A stretch of DNA of 64,000 nt from an uncultured Alphaproteobacteria bacterium (GTDB lineage: Bacteria; Pseudomonadota; Alphaproteobacteria; CAAHEQ01; UBA3637): positions 248,001-312,000 of the forward strand of contig CAKPYH010000001.1 in the NCBI GenBank assembly GCA_934202735.1, given 5' to 3'. Position 1 is the stretch's first letter; each line of letters starts with the position of its first letter. Shown here in pieces: positions 42,039-50,463 of this stretch. Both the position numbers and the translations under genes were made by a program. The notes under the pieces were generated by a model. That model did not search any database, was not told the origin of the DNA, and saw only the letters and a program-made list of their open reading frames with translations.

Positions 42039-44714
42039 ATGACCGGTAAAATGCGTTCTTTTTTTAAGGTGTTCATGATTTTCGCCATTGTGATCGGTGT
42101 GGGCCTGGCGGTTGCTACCCCGGCAATGGCGGAAGCAAAAAATGATAAAGCCGATGCTAACATGAGTTATCAAGACGCCCTAGATTTTTGTAAAACAGCC
42201 GAATCAGATCCTGGTTCTTTGTTTATTCAAACAATGGATGCGTATGCTAGTGCTGAAAATGGGGGCGGATGTTGGTTTTGCGGTATTTTTGAGACGATTT
42301 TTGAAGCCATTAACAATATGGTGACCAGTTTATTTAATTCACTGGCCAAGGAATTCATTACTTTGATGGGTGTGGGAATCCTATTCCTGTTGCTCTTCAA
42401 AGTGGGTAAGATGTTGGTGTCGCTTCAAGAAGTGGATGTTATGCAATTCTTGAATGATTTATTCAGGCCTTTGGGGCGGGCGATTATTGCTACGGCCTTG
42501 TTGATGGCAACATTTGCCGCGGGCAGCAATACGATTTTTTCCATCCTGTTGGAGCCTATGTTGGATGTGTCATTAACATTGGGACAGGAAATTTTAGTGA
42601 CCACTTTGAAAGGGGCGGATAGTTCAACGGCCTTTGGTATTGCCTATAATGCCAATACGCACGCCATCCTGAACGAAACGGGTAGTAACAGTAAGGTTCA
42701 GAAGATGGATCTATGTGCCGCTCAAGGCAGTCAGAAAGCCAGTGATGCTGATAAGAAAAAAGCTTTTTCGCCACAGTTGAAAGCTCGGATGCGTTGTTGG
42801 ATGAATGAAGTGGCGGCATCCTTGATTATCGGAATGGGTATGGGGGCAACCCTGGTTTTTGAAGGGTTAGCTGAAATTTTAAGTGGCGGTGTCTCTATGA
42901 CTTGCTCCGGGGTTATTATGATTATTGCGTTTTTTGCCATTTATGTTATGTTCCCGTTCAAAATGTTAGATGCTTTTGTGCGGTTGGCATTTACGTTATC
43001 CTTAACGCCCTTGTGGATTGTGCTGTGGGTTTTCCCGGCTACGGTAGAGTATACCAAAAAAGCTTGGAATATGTTTCTCAGTTCCTGCTTTTTGTTTGTA
43101 ACTTTGTCAATTATGATTGCTTTAGGAATGGTATTGATGAACAGTGCCATGCAACCGCCAGAAGTGCGAGAAGCGGTTTTTAAATGTTTGGCAGCGGGAT
43201 ATCCATTTACAGCGACTGCATTGTTGTCGGTTGGTGGTCGCGTGATCATGAATACGATTTGTTTCTCTTTTATGGCGTGGTCGTTATTGGCCGCGGCCGA
43301 ACCGTTGGTGAACTCATTCATTCCAACGGGCGGGTCCTTGAATATCGGGGGCAGTGTGGCATCTAATGTGGCCAAGTTGGGTATGGTAGCCGGCAAGACG
43401 GCCCGCATGGTAGCCCCGGTGGCAGCCAAAGCCGGTGGTGCCGTTTTAGGGGGAGCATTGCGGGGTGGCGGTGCGGCCCTGGGCAAATTTAATGACGCAT
43501 TGGCCAATGCCGGTGGGGCGCTTCCCAATAAGGCACAAAAGGCTTTACGTGCCTTGGGTACACCTTTGGGAAAAGGGTATATGGATAGGGTGAACGGTAC
43601 GGCTAAGCCGGACCTGAGCCATGTGGGGCAGGATACCGCGTCATTGACACCGGAAGCCGCGGCCACGGTGGGCACTCGGGCGGCCGAACGATCGTCGCGT
43701 ATGGTAGCCATTACGGGTGAAAAAGGATTTAGAGGGCAACATCGTCGGTTGCGGAATATGATTCGGGACGGTAAGACCCCCGAAGAACGCAAATTGCTGA
43801 CCGCTATGGCACAAGACTTGTTGCGTAAACGGAAAACGGCCGATGCCGGCAAAGTTGATCCGCGCCTGCAACGGGCGTTGAGTGATGAATACGCGCGTCA
43901 AGCCATTGCCAATAATCCGTTGGTGAAAGCCGAAAATCAACGGCGACAAGAGAACTTGGATAACCTGCGGGCTCAGGAAGAACAACTGCGCAATAACAAG
44001 CATAAGACACCGCAGCAGGCCTATGACGAGGCTATGGCCCGTGCCAGAGAACTGAAACAGGCTGTTGTCAATGGGCAAATGGATAGAGCAAATGCAATGT
44101 TGGCGGCTGATGCCGGCTTGAAAGATGTGTATAATGATGCTGTGGCGGGTAAGAGATTGTCCGCAGCGGCTTCTAAATACGCGAATGCGGCCCGTATACA
44201 AGCCCAAAACGAGAATACGCAGGAAACCTTGTCCAATACGCAAGCGCAAGAAACACTACAAAACGAATTGGCACGTGAAGGTGTCGGGTCGCATTATAAT
44301 GCCCGGGGTGTTGAGCAAGTGGCAAATGTATCGGGCGTGGCCGAAAAATTGTCGGGTTTTGCCCAAGATATTGCGGCCATTGAAGCGGCTGCTCAAAATG
44401 CTAAAAGTCATACCGACTTCCGTGAACAGTTGGCCGGACGCGAATGGGCCGGCGGTATGGATGCTAAAACCATGGAACAGATTGGAGATCGGCTGTATAA
44501 TGCGAAAGGGAAAGGTATCTCTTATGAATATGCAACCAATGATGCTTTGAGTGGTTTTATGCGTCAGAATGGTTTGGATAATGCGGCTGTTCGTGAAATG
44601 GTGCGTCAAGTGGCCGAAAGTGCGGCTAAAAACGTGATGAGTGGGCAGTTAACCGGATGTACGGCGGCTTTGGCCTTATTGCAAGCCGAAGTCAATAATA
44701 TCCGACACGGGTAA
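42039..44714 (+). CDS. VirB6/TrbL-family protein 1 with long C-terminal extension
   Basis: Likely inner-membrane channel component of a type IV secretion or conjugation system. 891 residues: signal peptide ending TPAMAEA, a periplasmic segment with C78-x-x-C81 (CWFC), then about six membrane helices to residue 430. The core signature LDAFVRLAFTLSLTPLWIVLWVFP is that of TrbL/VirB6. Residues 435-891 form a soluble Ala/Arg/Gln-rich helical extension, as in the extended VirB6 proteins of Rickettsiales. It heads three tandem paralogues. No VirB4, VirB8-11 or VirD4 gene is in this window. Confidence 0.85.
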   Translation: MTGKMRSFFKVFMIFAIVIGVGLAVATPAMAEAKNDKADANMSYQDALDFCKTAESDPGSLFIQTMDAYASAENGGGCWFCGIFETIFEAINNMVTSLFNSLAKEFITLMGVGILFLLLFKVGKMLVSLQEVDVMQFLNDLFRPLGRAIIATALLMATFAAGSNTIFSILLEPMLDVSLTLGQEILVTTLKGADSSTAFGIAYNANTHAILNETGSNSKVQKMDLCAAQGSQKASDADKKKAFSPQLKARMRCWMNEVAASLIIGMGMGATLVFEGLAEILSGGVSMTCSGVIMIIAFFAIYVMFPFKMLDAFVRLAFTLSLTPLWIVLWVFPATVEYTKKAWNMFLSSCFLFVTLSIMIALGMVLMNSAMQPPEVREAVFKCLAAGYPFTATALLSVGGRVIMNTICFSFMAWSLLAAAEPLVNSFIPTGGSLNIGGSVASNVAKLGMVAGKTARMVAPVAAKAGGAVLGGALRGGGAALGKFNDALANAGGALPNKAQKALRALGTPLGKGYMDRVNGTAKPDLSHVGQDTASLTPEAAATVGTRAAERSSRMVAITGEKGFRGQHRRLRNMIRDGKTPEERKLLTAMAQDLLRKRKTADAGKVDPRLQRALSDEYARQAIANNPLVKAENQRRQENLDNLRAQEEQLRNNKHKTPQQAYDEAMARARELKQAVVNGQMDRANAMLAADAGLKDVYNDAVAGKRLSAAASKYANAARIQAQNENTQETLSNTQAQETLQNELAREGVGSHYNARGVEQVANVSGVAEKLSGFAQDIAAIEAAAQNAKSHTDFREQLAGREWAGGMDAKTMEQIGDRLYNAKGKGISYEYATNDALSGFMRQNGLDNAAVREMVRQVAESAAKNVMSGQLTGCTAALALLQAEVNNIRHG

Positions 44715-44736
44715 GTATCGGTCAGTGGGGGTCGGC

Positions 44737-45993
44737 ATGATACGGAAACTACAACATCTTTTATCCCGCTATCCATGGGGCATGACCCTGTGGATGGTGG
44801 CGATGTTGTTGCTGACCGCCTGTGGGGACAACCCGCAAAAAGAAGCAAGTGATGATCCAACCGGCTATACATCTTGTGGTGTGTGTGCCACTTATGAGGC
44901 GTTGTTTAATGCCGTAGATAATGCCTTAAGTGCCTTGATGACCACGATGTGCACGCATGCAATGACTATTTTGGGAATAGGTATGTTGTTCTTCTTGCTG
45001 TTCCATGTGGGCAAGTTTGTGGTGACCATTCAAGAACCCAATGTGCGCAAGTTTATTCAGCCCATACTGATTACATTATTTAAGGCCATTGTTGTCGTTG
45101 GCTTTATTCACGATGGGCAGGCATATTTGCAATTTGTGGGAAATTATTTTGTTTCGCCGATTTTGGAGTTTTTTGTATCCTTATCGGACCTGGTGTTATC
45201 ATTGGACGTGAACCCGTTAACGACACATATCGGAGGTATTACCGAAGACTTGATCGCAGATAAAGTATCATCTAGCGTTTTATTTGGTAAAACAGGAACA
45301 GGTTTTTTGTTGATTATATTCAAAATGACAACGGCATTGAATTCCGGTATAGACTTGGGTTTTATTATATGGCAACAAAAAGGCTTGTCGGCATTCCTGT
45401 TTGGGGGATTTGTTGTTTTTATGTTCTGGATGTTGTTGTTAAGTTTGCCCTCATCATTTTTGGATGCGTTTGTGCGTATGGCGGCGGTGTTGATACTCTC
45501 TCCGTTTGTGATGGTGGCTTGGGTCTTCCCGCCCACAAAAGATTTAGTCAAAAAATTATGGGGCGTTTTCTTCGGGTCTTGTGTGATTTTATTGTTTACC
45601 AGTTTATATATTGCCCTGGCTATGTATGTGATTTTAACCGGCGTGAGTGAAATATATCCCGGCATGTTAGGATCTGCCCGTCAAACCACAGATCCGGGAT
45701 TAGCCGCGTCTATTGAAAATATGTCCAACAGTGCGGTGGCCATTTTTATGCTGATTATGTGCATAAACAAGTTATCGCGCTATTTGCCGGAACTGGCTAA
45801 TCAATTTGGAGGTGAAACGGTGCGTTCTACCTTTATCAAAGTTTTGAATGGGCTTAAACAATTAGCTATTGCAGCGGCTAAATTTGCAATTGCGGCGGCA
45901 ACCGGTTCTCCGACTATGGCAAAATCGGCTCTGAAAAATGTGAAGGAAGCCGGTAAAGAAGGTCTCAGTATGGCACAAGACGGAGGGAAGTAG
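44737..45993 (+). CDS. VirB6/TrbL-family protein 2 with lipoprotein-type signal
   Basis: 418 residues. The start at 44737 is preferred to an in-frame GTG four codons upstream. The N-terminal helix ends in LLLTACGDN, a full lipobox with C29, unusual for a polytopic inner-membrane protein. A CxxC (TSCGVCATYEAL, C47/C50) follows, then about six helices with the core LDAFVRMAAVLILSPFVMVAWVFPP. The C-terminal extension is short (about 50 residues). Same order and spacing of the CxxC motif as its neighbours, 22 bases after gene 1 and 3 bases before gene 3. Confidence 0.83.
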   Translation: MIRKLQHLLSRYPWGMTLWMVAMLLLTACGDNPQKEASDDPTGYTSCGVCATYEALFNAVDNALSALMTTMCTHAMTILGIGMLFFLLFHVGKFVVTIQEPNVRKFIQPILITLFKAIVVVGFIHDGQAYLQFVGNYFVSPILEFFVSLSDLVLSLDVNPLTTHIGGITEDLIADKVSSSVLFGKTGTGFLLIIFKMTTALNSGIDLGFIIWQQKGLSAFLFGGFVVFMFWMLLLSLPSSFLDAFVRMAAVLILSPFVMVAWVFPPTKDLVKKLWGVFFGSCVILLFTSLYIALAMYVILTGVSEIYPGMLGSARQTTDPGLAASIENMSNSAVAIFMLIMCINKLSRYLPELANQFGGETVRSTFIKVLNGLKQLAIAAAKFAIAAATGSPTMAKSALKNVKEAGKEGLSMAQDGGK

Positions 45994-45996
45994 AGT

Positions 45997-48924
45997 ATGT
46001 TGAAAATCAAACGTCTTGTAAAACATGTTTTTCAAACTCTCTTGTTGGTGGGGGCGGTTTGTCTCTGCATTTTGTTGGGACATGATCCCTGGGCGGCGAC
46101 CCTGATGCCATTTGTTTGGGGCCTGAATATCCTGCTGATACTAGGGGGTATCGGCTATGCATTGTATCGGTCACGTCGCACGGCACTGCGGATGATTATT
46201 GTGGCAATAGGGGTATCTTTAACGGTTTTGGCGGGTCCGTCCATGGCTCAGATGGAACCGAAACCTGAAACGCCCAATACAAATGAAGAACATTATCAAA
46301 ACCTGAAAAAAATCAGTGAAGATATGTGTGTCCAATACAATCAATTCTTCGGAGTAGGAAATACAGGCAGAATCATTGATTGGGGGGCCGGTGATTTAGC
46401 GGAAACCAAAATTACAAAAGAGCAACTGACTCAAATGGCACAGATCAGTATTGTTGCGTGGGAATATGTTGACGCTTATAAAAAAGCTAAACAAGCCGGA
46501 ATGAAAGAAGAAAGTCGCGGCTTCTTCTCGTGGCTGTCAAAAAAAATGCATTGGACCGATCCGTTGGAAAATACCAAGGAAATCTATGAATGTGCCGTGG
46601 CCTGGAACGAAGAAATGGCCAAGTTCCAGACCTTATTTGCTGAAAAGCAATTAGGGACGGTTAAAAGCCTGTTGGAACTGGAACAAAACGATTGTTGGCC
46701 GTGTGGGTTAGCTCGCCTTATGATGGATGCGGTAGAAGCTATTTCTGTGGCTTTGGAAGACACATTAAAATTGGCCGCGTTGGAATTGTTGGGTATCATG
46801 TTTTTGTTCTGGATTTTGTATAAGGTCCTGATGTTGATTGGTCAGATTATGGTGGGGGCGGCCAAACCCGGCGAGTTTTTTACCGAGTTTTTGACACGTT
46901 TCTTTATTGCTACGATTGCGGTTGCATTATTGAATGCCCCAATGCAAAAACTGTATTCTATGACGCTCTCACCCATGATTATGGCTACATCGGGTATGGC
47001 TAAAGCCTTTGTGAACGCAAGTAGTAATAATGAGACGTTGGATGCGTCATTTAGTGAACAACCCAATCAAAATACCTTGGGACAACGAATTATAAATGAT
47101 GTCAGTTTATTGTCATGCGTCTGTTGTAAAGACAGTGATTCTACGGATTGCAATGGCAAAAGTATTCGGAGAGAAGATAACAAGACTTTAATTGATTTTC
47201 AGGCAAAAAAAGAGTTGCTGTGTATGACGTGTACGGTGTACAAGCAAACGGCCCCCTTCTCGGCCGCGGGACGTGTGATGATGTATCGTTCATTCCAGGC
47301 CACTTCTTGGTACGGTCGGTTACTACGAAAGGTGGCCAGTAAAATTACGGGCGGCGTGACGGATTATATTCCTTATCCGTTTGGTATGTGGATTGTCGGT
47401 ATGTTTTTAACAATCGCGTTTACATGGTTGGCGGCATTGACAGCCTTTCGTTTGGTTGATGTATTTTTGCGCTTGGGATTTGTGTTTTTCTTGACACCCC
47501 TCTTGATAACGGCGTATGTCTTTCCGATTTCCCGTCAATATACCAAACGGGCCTGGGATTTCTTTGTACATGCGATGTTGAGTATTTTAGCCATCAGTAT
47601 GGGAATGGCTTTGGTGATTGCGGTGTTTCAGGCTTCTTTACCGAATGGTGTGATTACGCGTTTGGGAAACATTATGCAAAAGGATTTATCAAACTCCGGT
47701 AATGAATACGCGGAAGAATTATATGCTGTTTTCGCCGGTAACCCCAAGGCGAGTGGTGATAGTGCCAGTGCTTTTTACATTTTGATTTTAATTTATGTAA
47801 CACTACGTTTTGGAATTAAAATGTTAAAGTCATGTCAAGTGGTTATTGATGGGTTATCGGGGCTAAGCTCCGGTATTCCGGGGATCTGTGGTGATTGTGT
47901 GCGCGGGGCAATAAAGGCTGCTTTGGCTTTGGCGCGTGCGGCAACGTCGGCAGCCAAGGGTGGTATAGACAAGGCTCAGGCAGCTAAGAAGAAAGTTGGT
48001 GTTAAAGATGTTAACAAAGATGATAAAGAAAAGAAAAAAGAAGAAAAGGATGGAGCCGTTGCACGCGGTGCCAATCGGGCCGGGGACGCAGTTGAACAAA
48101 AAGCTAATGCTGCGGGCGATAAAATTGACAAAGGTGCTGAAAAAGCGGGGGATTTCGTTGAAAAAGGGGGAAAGAAAGTTGGTGAAAGTGGTCGTTCAGC
48201 CGGTAAGCGGATGATGAGCGTCGGGAGTAAAATAAGCGGAACGGGATTAGGGGCTATTGCCGGTGTGCCTTTGATGCTTGTTGGGGCAGCTGTATATGCC
48301 GGTGCGTCCATAGCCCAGGGAGCTGCATGGTTAGGTGGACAAGCTGTTAAAGGGGCTGGGAAAGTAGCCAGTGCAACTGTTCGGGCGGGTGGTCGTCAGG
48401 CGGCGAAAGGAATCAAAGCAGCCGGCCGACGGGCTGATCGGGCTGTCCAAAAAACGCGGGCGATGGCTAATCGGATTAAGCAAGCTCCGGGTAAATTAAA
48501 AAATAAATTAAAGAATATGCCGGCTAATGCAAAAAAAGCATTTATGCGCAAAACACGCAGTATGCGGGCGCGGGCGAAGTATCTGCGTCAACGGGCAACG
48601 GGTGGTCCTGGGGCTTCCCGGTGGGGACAGGATGGCAGAGAACACCCGAATGCCGGGAGAGCTCGGGAAGGTCGTGAAGCCAGAGAACGGGACGAGCAAC
48701 AACGCAAGCGGGAAGAAGAAGAGGCTCAAAGGAACGCACCGAGATCGGATTCTCGGGCCAGTCGCTTCCTGGGAGGTTTGGAAAATGCTTTGGATAATGC
48801 CGATGCGGCGGTGGATGCAGCTTTTGGTGAAGAAAGTGGGGGTAATTTTAATACCAATGGTTTGGATCAGGATGATAAACCCGCCTATTATGATACCGAA
48901 GATGATATTAAAAACCGATCGTAA
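45997..48924 (+). CDS. VirB6/TrbL-family protein 3 with long basic C-terminal tail
   Basis: 975 residues, ATG just after the stop of gene 2 with GGAGG upstream. Two N-terminal helices and a periplasmic domain (about 85-230) precede C233-x-x-C236 (NDCWPCGLARLM). The membrane core follows, interrupted by a Cys-rich loop (LLSCVCCKDSDSTDC and LLCMTCTVYKQ), and ends with LVDVFLRLGFVFFLTPLL. Residues 640-975 are Lys/Arg/Ala-rich, partly coiled coil, and finish acidic. The three genes share CxxC plus core architecture, so they arose by duplication. Confidence 0.83.
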   Translation: MLKIKRLVKHVFQTLLLVGAVCLCILLGHDPWAATLMPFVWGLNILLILGGIGYALYRSRRTALRMIIVAIGVSLTVLAGPSMAQMEPKPETPNTNEEHYQNLKKISEDMCVQYNQFFGVGNTGRIIDWGAGDLAETKITKEQLTQMAQISIVAWEYVDAYKKAKQAGMKEESRGFFSWLSKKMHWTDPLENTKEIYECAVAWNEEMAKFQTLFAEKQLGTVKSLLELEQNDCWPCGLARLMMDAVEAISVALEDTLKLAALELLGIMFLFWILYKVLMLIGQIMVGAAKPGEFFTEFLTRFFIATIAVALLNAPMQKLYSMTLSPMIMATSGMAKAFVNASSNNETLDASFSEQPNQNTLGQRIINDVSLLSCVCCKDSDSTDCNGKSIRREDNKTLIDFQAKKELLCMTCTVYKQTAPFSAAGRVMMYRSFQATSWYGRLLRKVASKITGGVTDYIPYPFGMWIVGMFLTIAFTWLAALTAFRLVDVFLRLGFVFFLTPLLITAYVFPISRQYTKRAWDFFVHAMLSILAISMGMALVIAVFQASLPNGVITRLGNIMQKDLSNSGNEYAEELYAVFAGNPKASGDSASAFYILILIYVTLRFGIKMLKSCQVVIDGLSGLSSGIPGICGDCVRGAIKAALALARAATSAAKGGIDKAQAAKKKVGVKDVNKDDKEKKKEEKDGAVARGANRAGDAVEQKANAAGDKIDKGAEKAGDFVEKGGKKVGESGRSAGKRMMSVGSKISGTGLGAIAGVPLMLVGAAVYAGASIAQGAAWLGGQAVKGAGKVASATVRAGGRQAAKGIKAAGRRADRAVQKTRAMANRIKQAPGKLKNKLKNMPANAKKAFMRKTRSMRARAKYLRQRATGGPGASRWGQDGREHPNAGRAREGREARERDEQQRKREEEEAQRNAPRSDSRASRFLGGLENALDNADAAVDAAFGEESGGNFNTNGLDQDDKPAYYDTEDDIKNRS

Positions 48925-49043
48925 TGGAGAATAACACATCGGATTGACCCCCGAGATATTTTTTTGGTGCGGGTTTGTGTTTGCTATTCCCCGTCATCGT
49001 CGGGCGTTTATTTCTTTTGTCATCTTCGGGCAATTTTTAGTAT

Positions 49044-49310
49044 TGTCATCTTCGGGCTTGACCCGGAGATCCAGGGGAAAGAGAAGTCTTTGTAATCCTG
49101 CGGGACCCAACATTTTGGATTATGCGCTGTGCTTACCCGCTCACTGCGTTCGGGGCCGCCTGTCGGCGTTGCCTTCGGCCCCGCTTTCGCGGGACTGCGT
49201 AAATAAAAAGTTGCCGGTGGCAAGTTTTTATGCTTCGCCATTCACCTTATTGAAAACAAGGGCAACTCTTTGTCCGCCGTTTGAAATTAGGTGGAATTGA
49301 ACAAGGTATG
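49044..49310 (-). repeat. Long dispersed repeat with cloverleaf half
   Basis: Reverse-orientation counterpart of 33170-33431: TGTCATCTTCGGGC at the left, the GGGGCCGCCTGTCGGCG core, and AGGTGGAATTGAACAAGG at the right. Frames through it are not genes. Confidence 0.85.
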
Positions 49311-49319
49311 AGTAGAACT

Positions 49320-49416
49320 TGTCATCTTCGGGCTTGACCCGGAGGTCCAGGAAAGAGAAGTCTTTGTAATCCTGCGGGACCCAACATTTTGGATTCCCAT
49401 TTTCATGGGAATGACA
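49320..49416 (-). repeat. Cloverleaf repeat, 97 bp, with paired arm change
   Basis: TGTCAT...ATGACA element. Its hairpin arm reads TCCCATTTTCATGGGA where other copies have TCCCGTTTTCACGGGA, so both sides of the stem changed together. Confidence 0.87.
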
Positions 49417-49524
49417 AGGTAAGATAACCCACACACCCACTCTTCCACCTCATCTTCGGGCCTTGCCGGAGATTCGGGATACAAGAAACGCACAAGGCCT
49501 TATTCGTTTTTTTGTAAAAAAGGC

Positions 49525-49553
49525 TTGACTTTTGATTCAAAATCAGGTATAAA
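49525..49553 (+). promoter_or_regulatory. Promoter of rpmH
   Basis: TTGACT at 49525-49530, a 17-base spacer and TATAAA at 49548-49553. Confidence 0.78.
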
Positions 49554-49590
49554 GTAAAAACTATTTTTCTGAAAGTAAGGAGAACACACA

Positions 49591-49725
49591 ATGAAACGCA
49601 CATATCAACCCAGTAAGATCGTTCGCACGCGCCGTCATGGTTTTCGTGCCCGTATGGCTACGGCCGGTGGTCGCGCCGTTATCAATGCGCGTCGTCGTAA
49701 AGGTCGTAAAGTCGTCAGCGCGTAA
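49591..49725 (+). CDS. rpmH: 50S ribosomal protein L34
   Basis: 44-residue basic ribosomal protein. Reads [20 protein letters not shown] then a segment with [15 protein letters not shown], the family signature; full length. AAGGAG lies 9 bases upstream of the ATG. It begins the conserved rpmH-rnpA-yidD-yidC block found near many bacterial origins. No DnaA boxes or dnaA gene are seen upstream, where repeat DNA occurs. Confidence 0.98.
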   Translation: MKRTYQPSKIVRTRRHGFRARMATAGGRAVINARRRKGRKVVSA

Positions 49726-49798
49726 TCTCAATTTTTGAATTGAACAGACGGACACCGCTTGTATAACCGGTGTCTTGTTTTGTATAAAGGGCCCGGAG

Positions 49799-50212
49799 AT
49801 GACTGCTACATCGCTTGATACCAAACCTGTCCGCATGAAAAAAAGGCGCATGTTTGTGCATGTGGCCGGTGCCGATACGCGTGTGGTAACGACAACGGTT
49901 GTGGTACAGTTTTGCCCGAATGATTTAGGCGTGGTGCGGACCGGCTTTACCGTAACGAAAAAAGTAGGATGTGCCGTTCGGCGTAATCGGATACGGCGGC
50001 GTTTGCGTGAAGCGGTACGGCTTAGTCCCGATATGCCCGAAATGGCGGGATGGGACTTGGTGTTCATCGGGCGGTTAGCAACGGCGGATCGGGCGTTTCA
50101 TCAAATCCGGTCCGATTTAGCTTATGCGTTGCGGCGTATCCAAGGGGCGGATCGGATGGACAATGAGGAACAGAATGCCCAACGCAAAGGCAGCGGAACC
50201 ACATTGGCATGA
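49799..50212 (+). CDS. rnpA: Ribonuclease P protein component
   Basis: Basic cofactor of RNase P, which trims tRNA 5' ends. 137 residues with a start at 49799 (AAAGGG upstream). The RNA-binding signature RRNRIRRRLREAVR is preceded by GFTVTKKVGCAV. The N-terminal ~20 residues and the Gln/Lys-rich tail are not conserved. It overlaps yidD by 4 bases (ATGA). Confidence 0.93.
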   Translation: MTATSLDTKPVRMKKRRMFVHVAGADTRVVTTTVVVQFCPNDLGVVRTGFTVTKKVGCAVRRNRIRRRLREAVRLSPDMPEMAGWDLVFIGRLATADRAFHQIRSDLAYALRRIQGADRMDNEEQNAQRKGSGTTLA

Positions 50213-50463
50213 TACGGAAAGTGATGATCGGATTGTGCTTGATACCGGTGTGGCTGTACCGTGTTTGTGTATCGCCTTTCAAGCCTCCTTGTTGCCGATT
50301 TACGCCGACATGCTCGCGGTATGTGCGTGATGCTTTTTTGTTGCATGGCGTGATAAAAGGTGCTATGCTCTCAATTCGCCGCTTGGTGCGGTGCAACCCG
50401 TGGGGCGGGTCCGGCTATGATCCTGTTCCGCTGCCTGAACATAAGGATAACACAAAATGTTAG
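50209..50463 (+). CDS. yidD: Membrane protein insertion efficiency factor YidD
   Basis: 84 residues with an N-terminal amphipathic/hydrophobic helix and the family's cysteine pattern in PPCCRFTPTCSRYVRDA and RLVRCNPWGGSGYDPVP. It helps YidC insert inner-membrane proteins. It overlaps rnpA by 4 bases and yidC by 7, so the three are translationally coupled. Confidence 0.95.
   Translation: MIRKVMIGLCLIPVWLYRVCVSPFKPPCCRFTPTCSRYVRDAFLLHGVIKGAMLSIRRLVRCNPWGGSGYDPVPLPEHKDNTKC

Noticed and set aside
49417..49590. Replication origin next to rpmH
   Set aside because: The rpmH block often lies near oriC, but I see no DnaA-box cluster (TTATCCACA) and no dnaA here.
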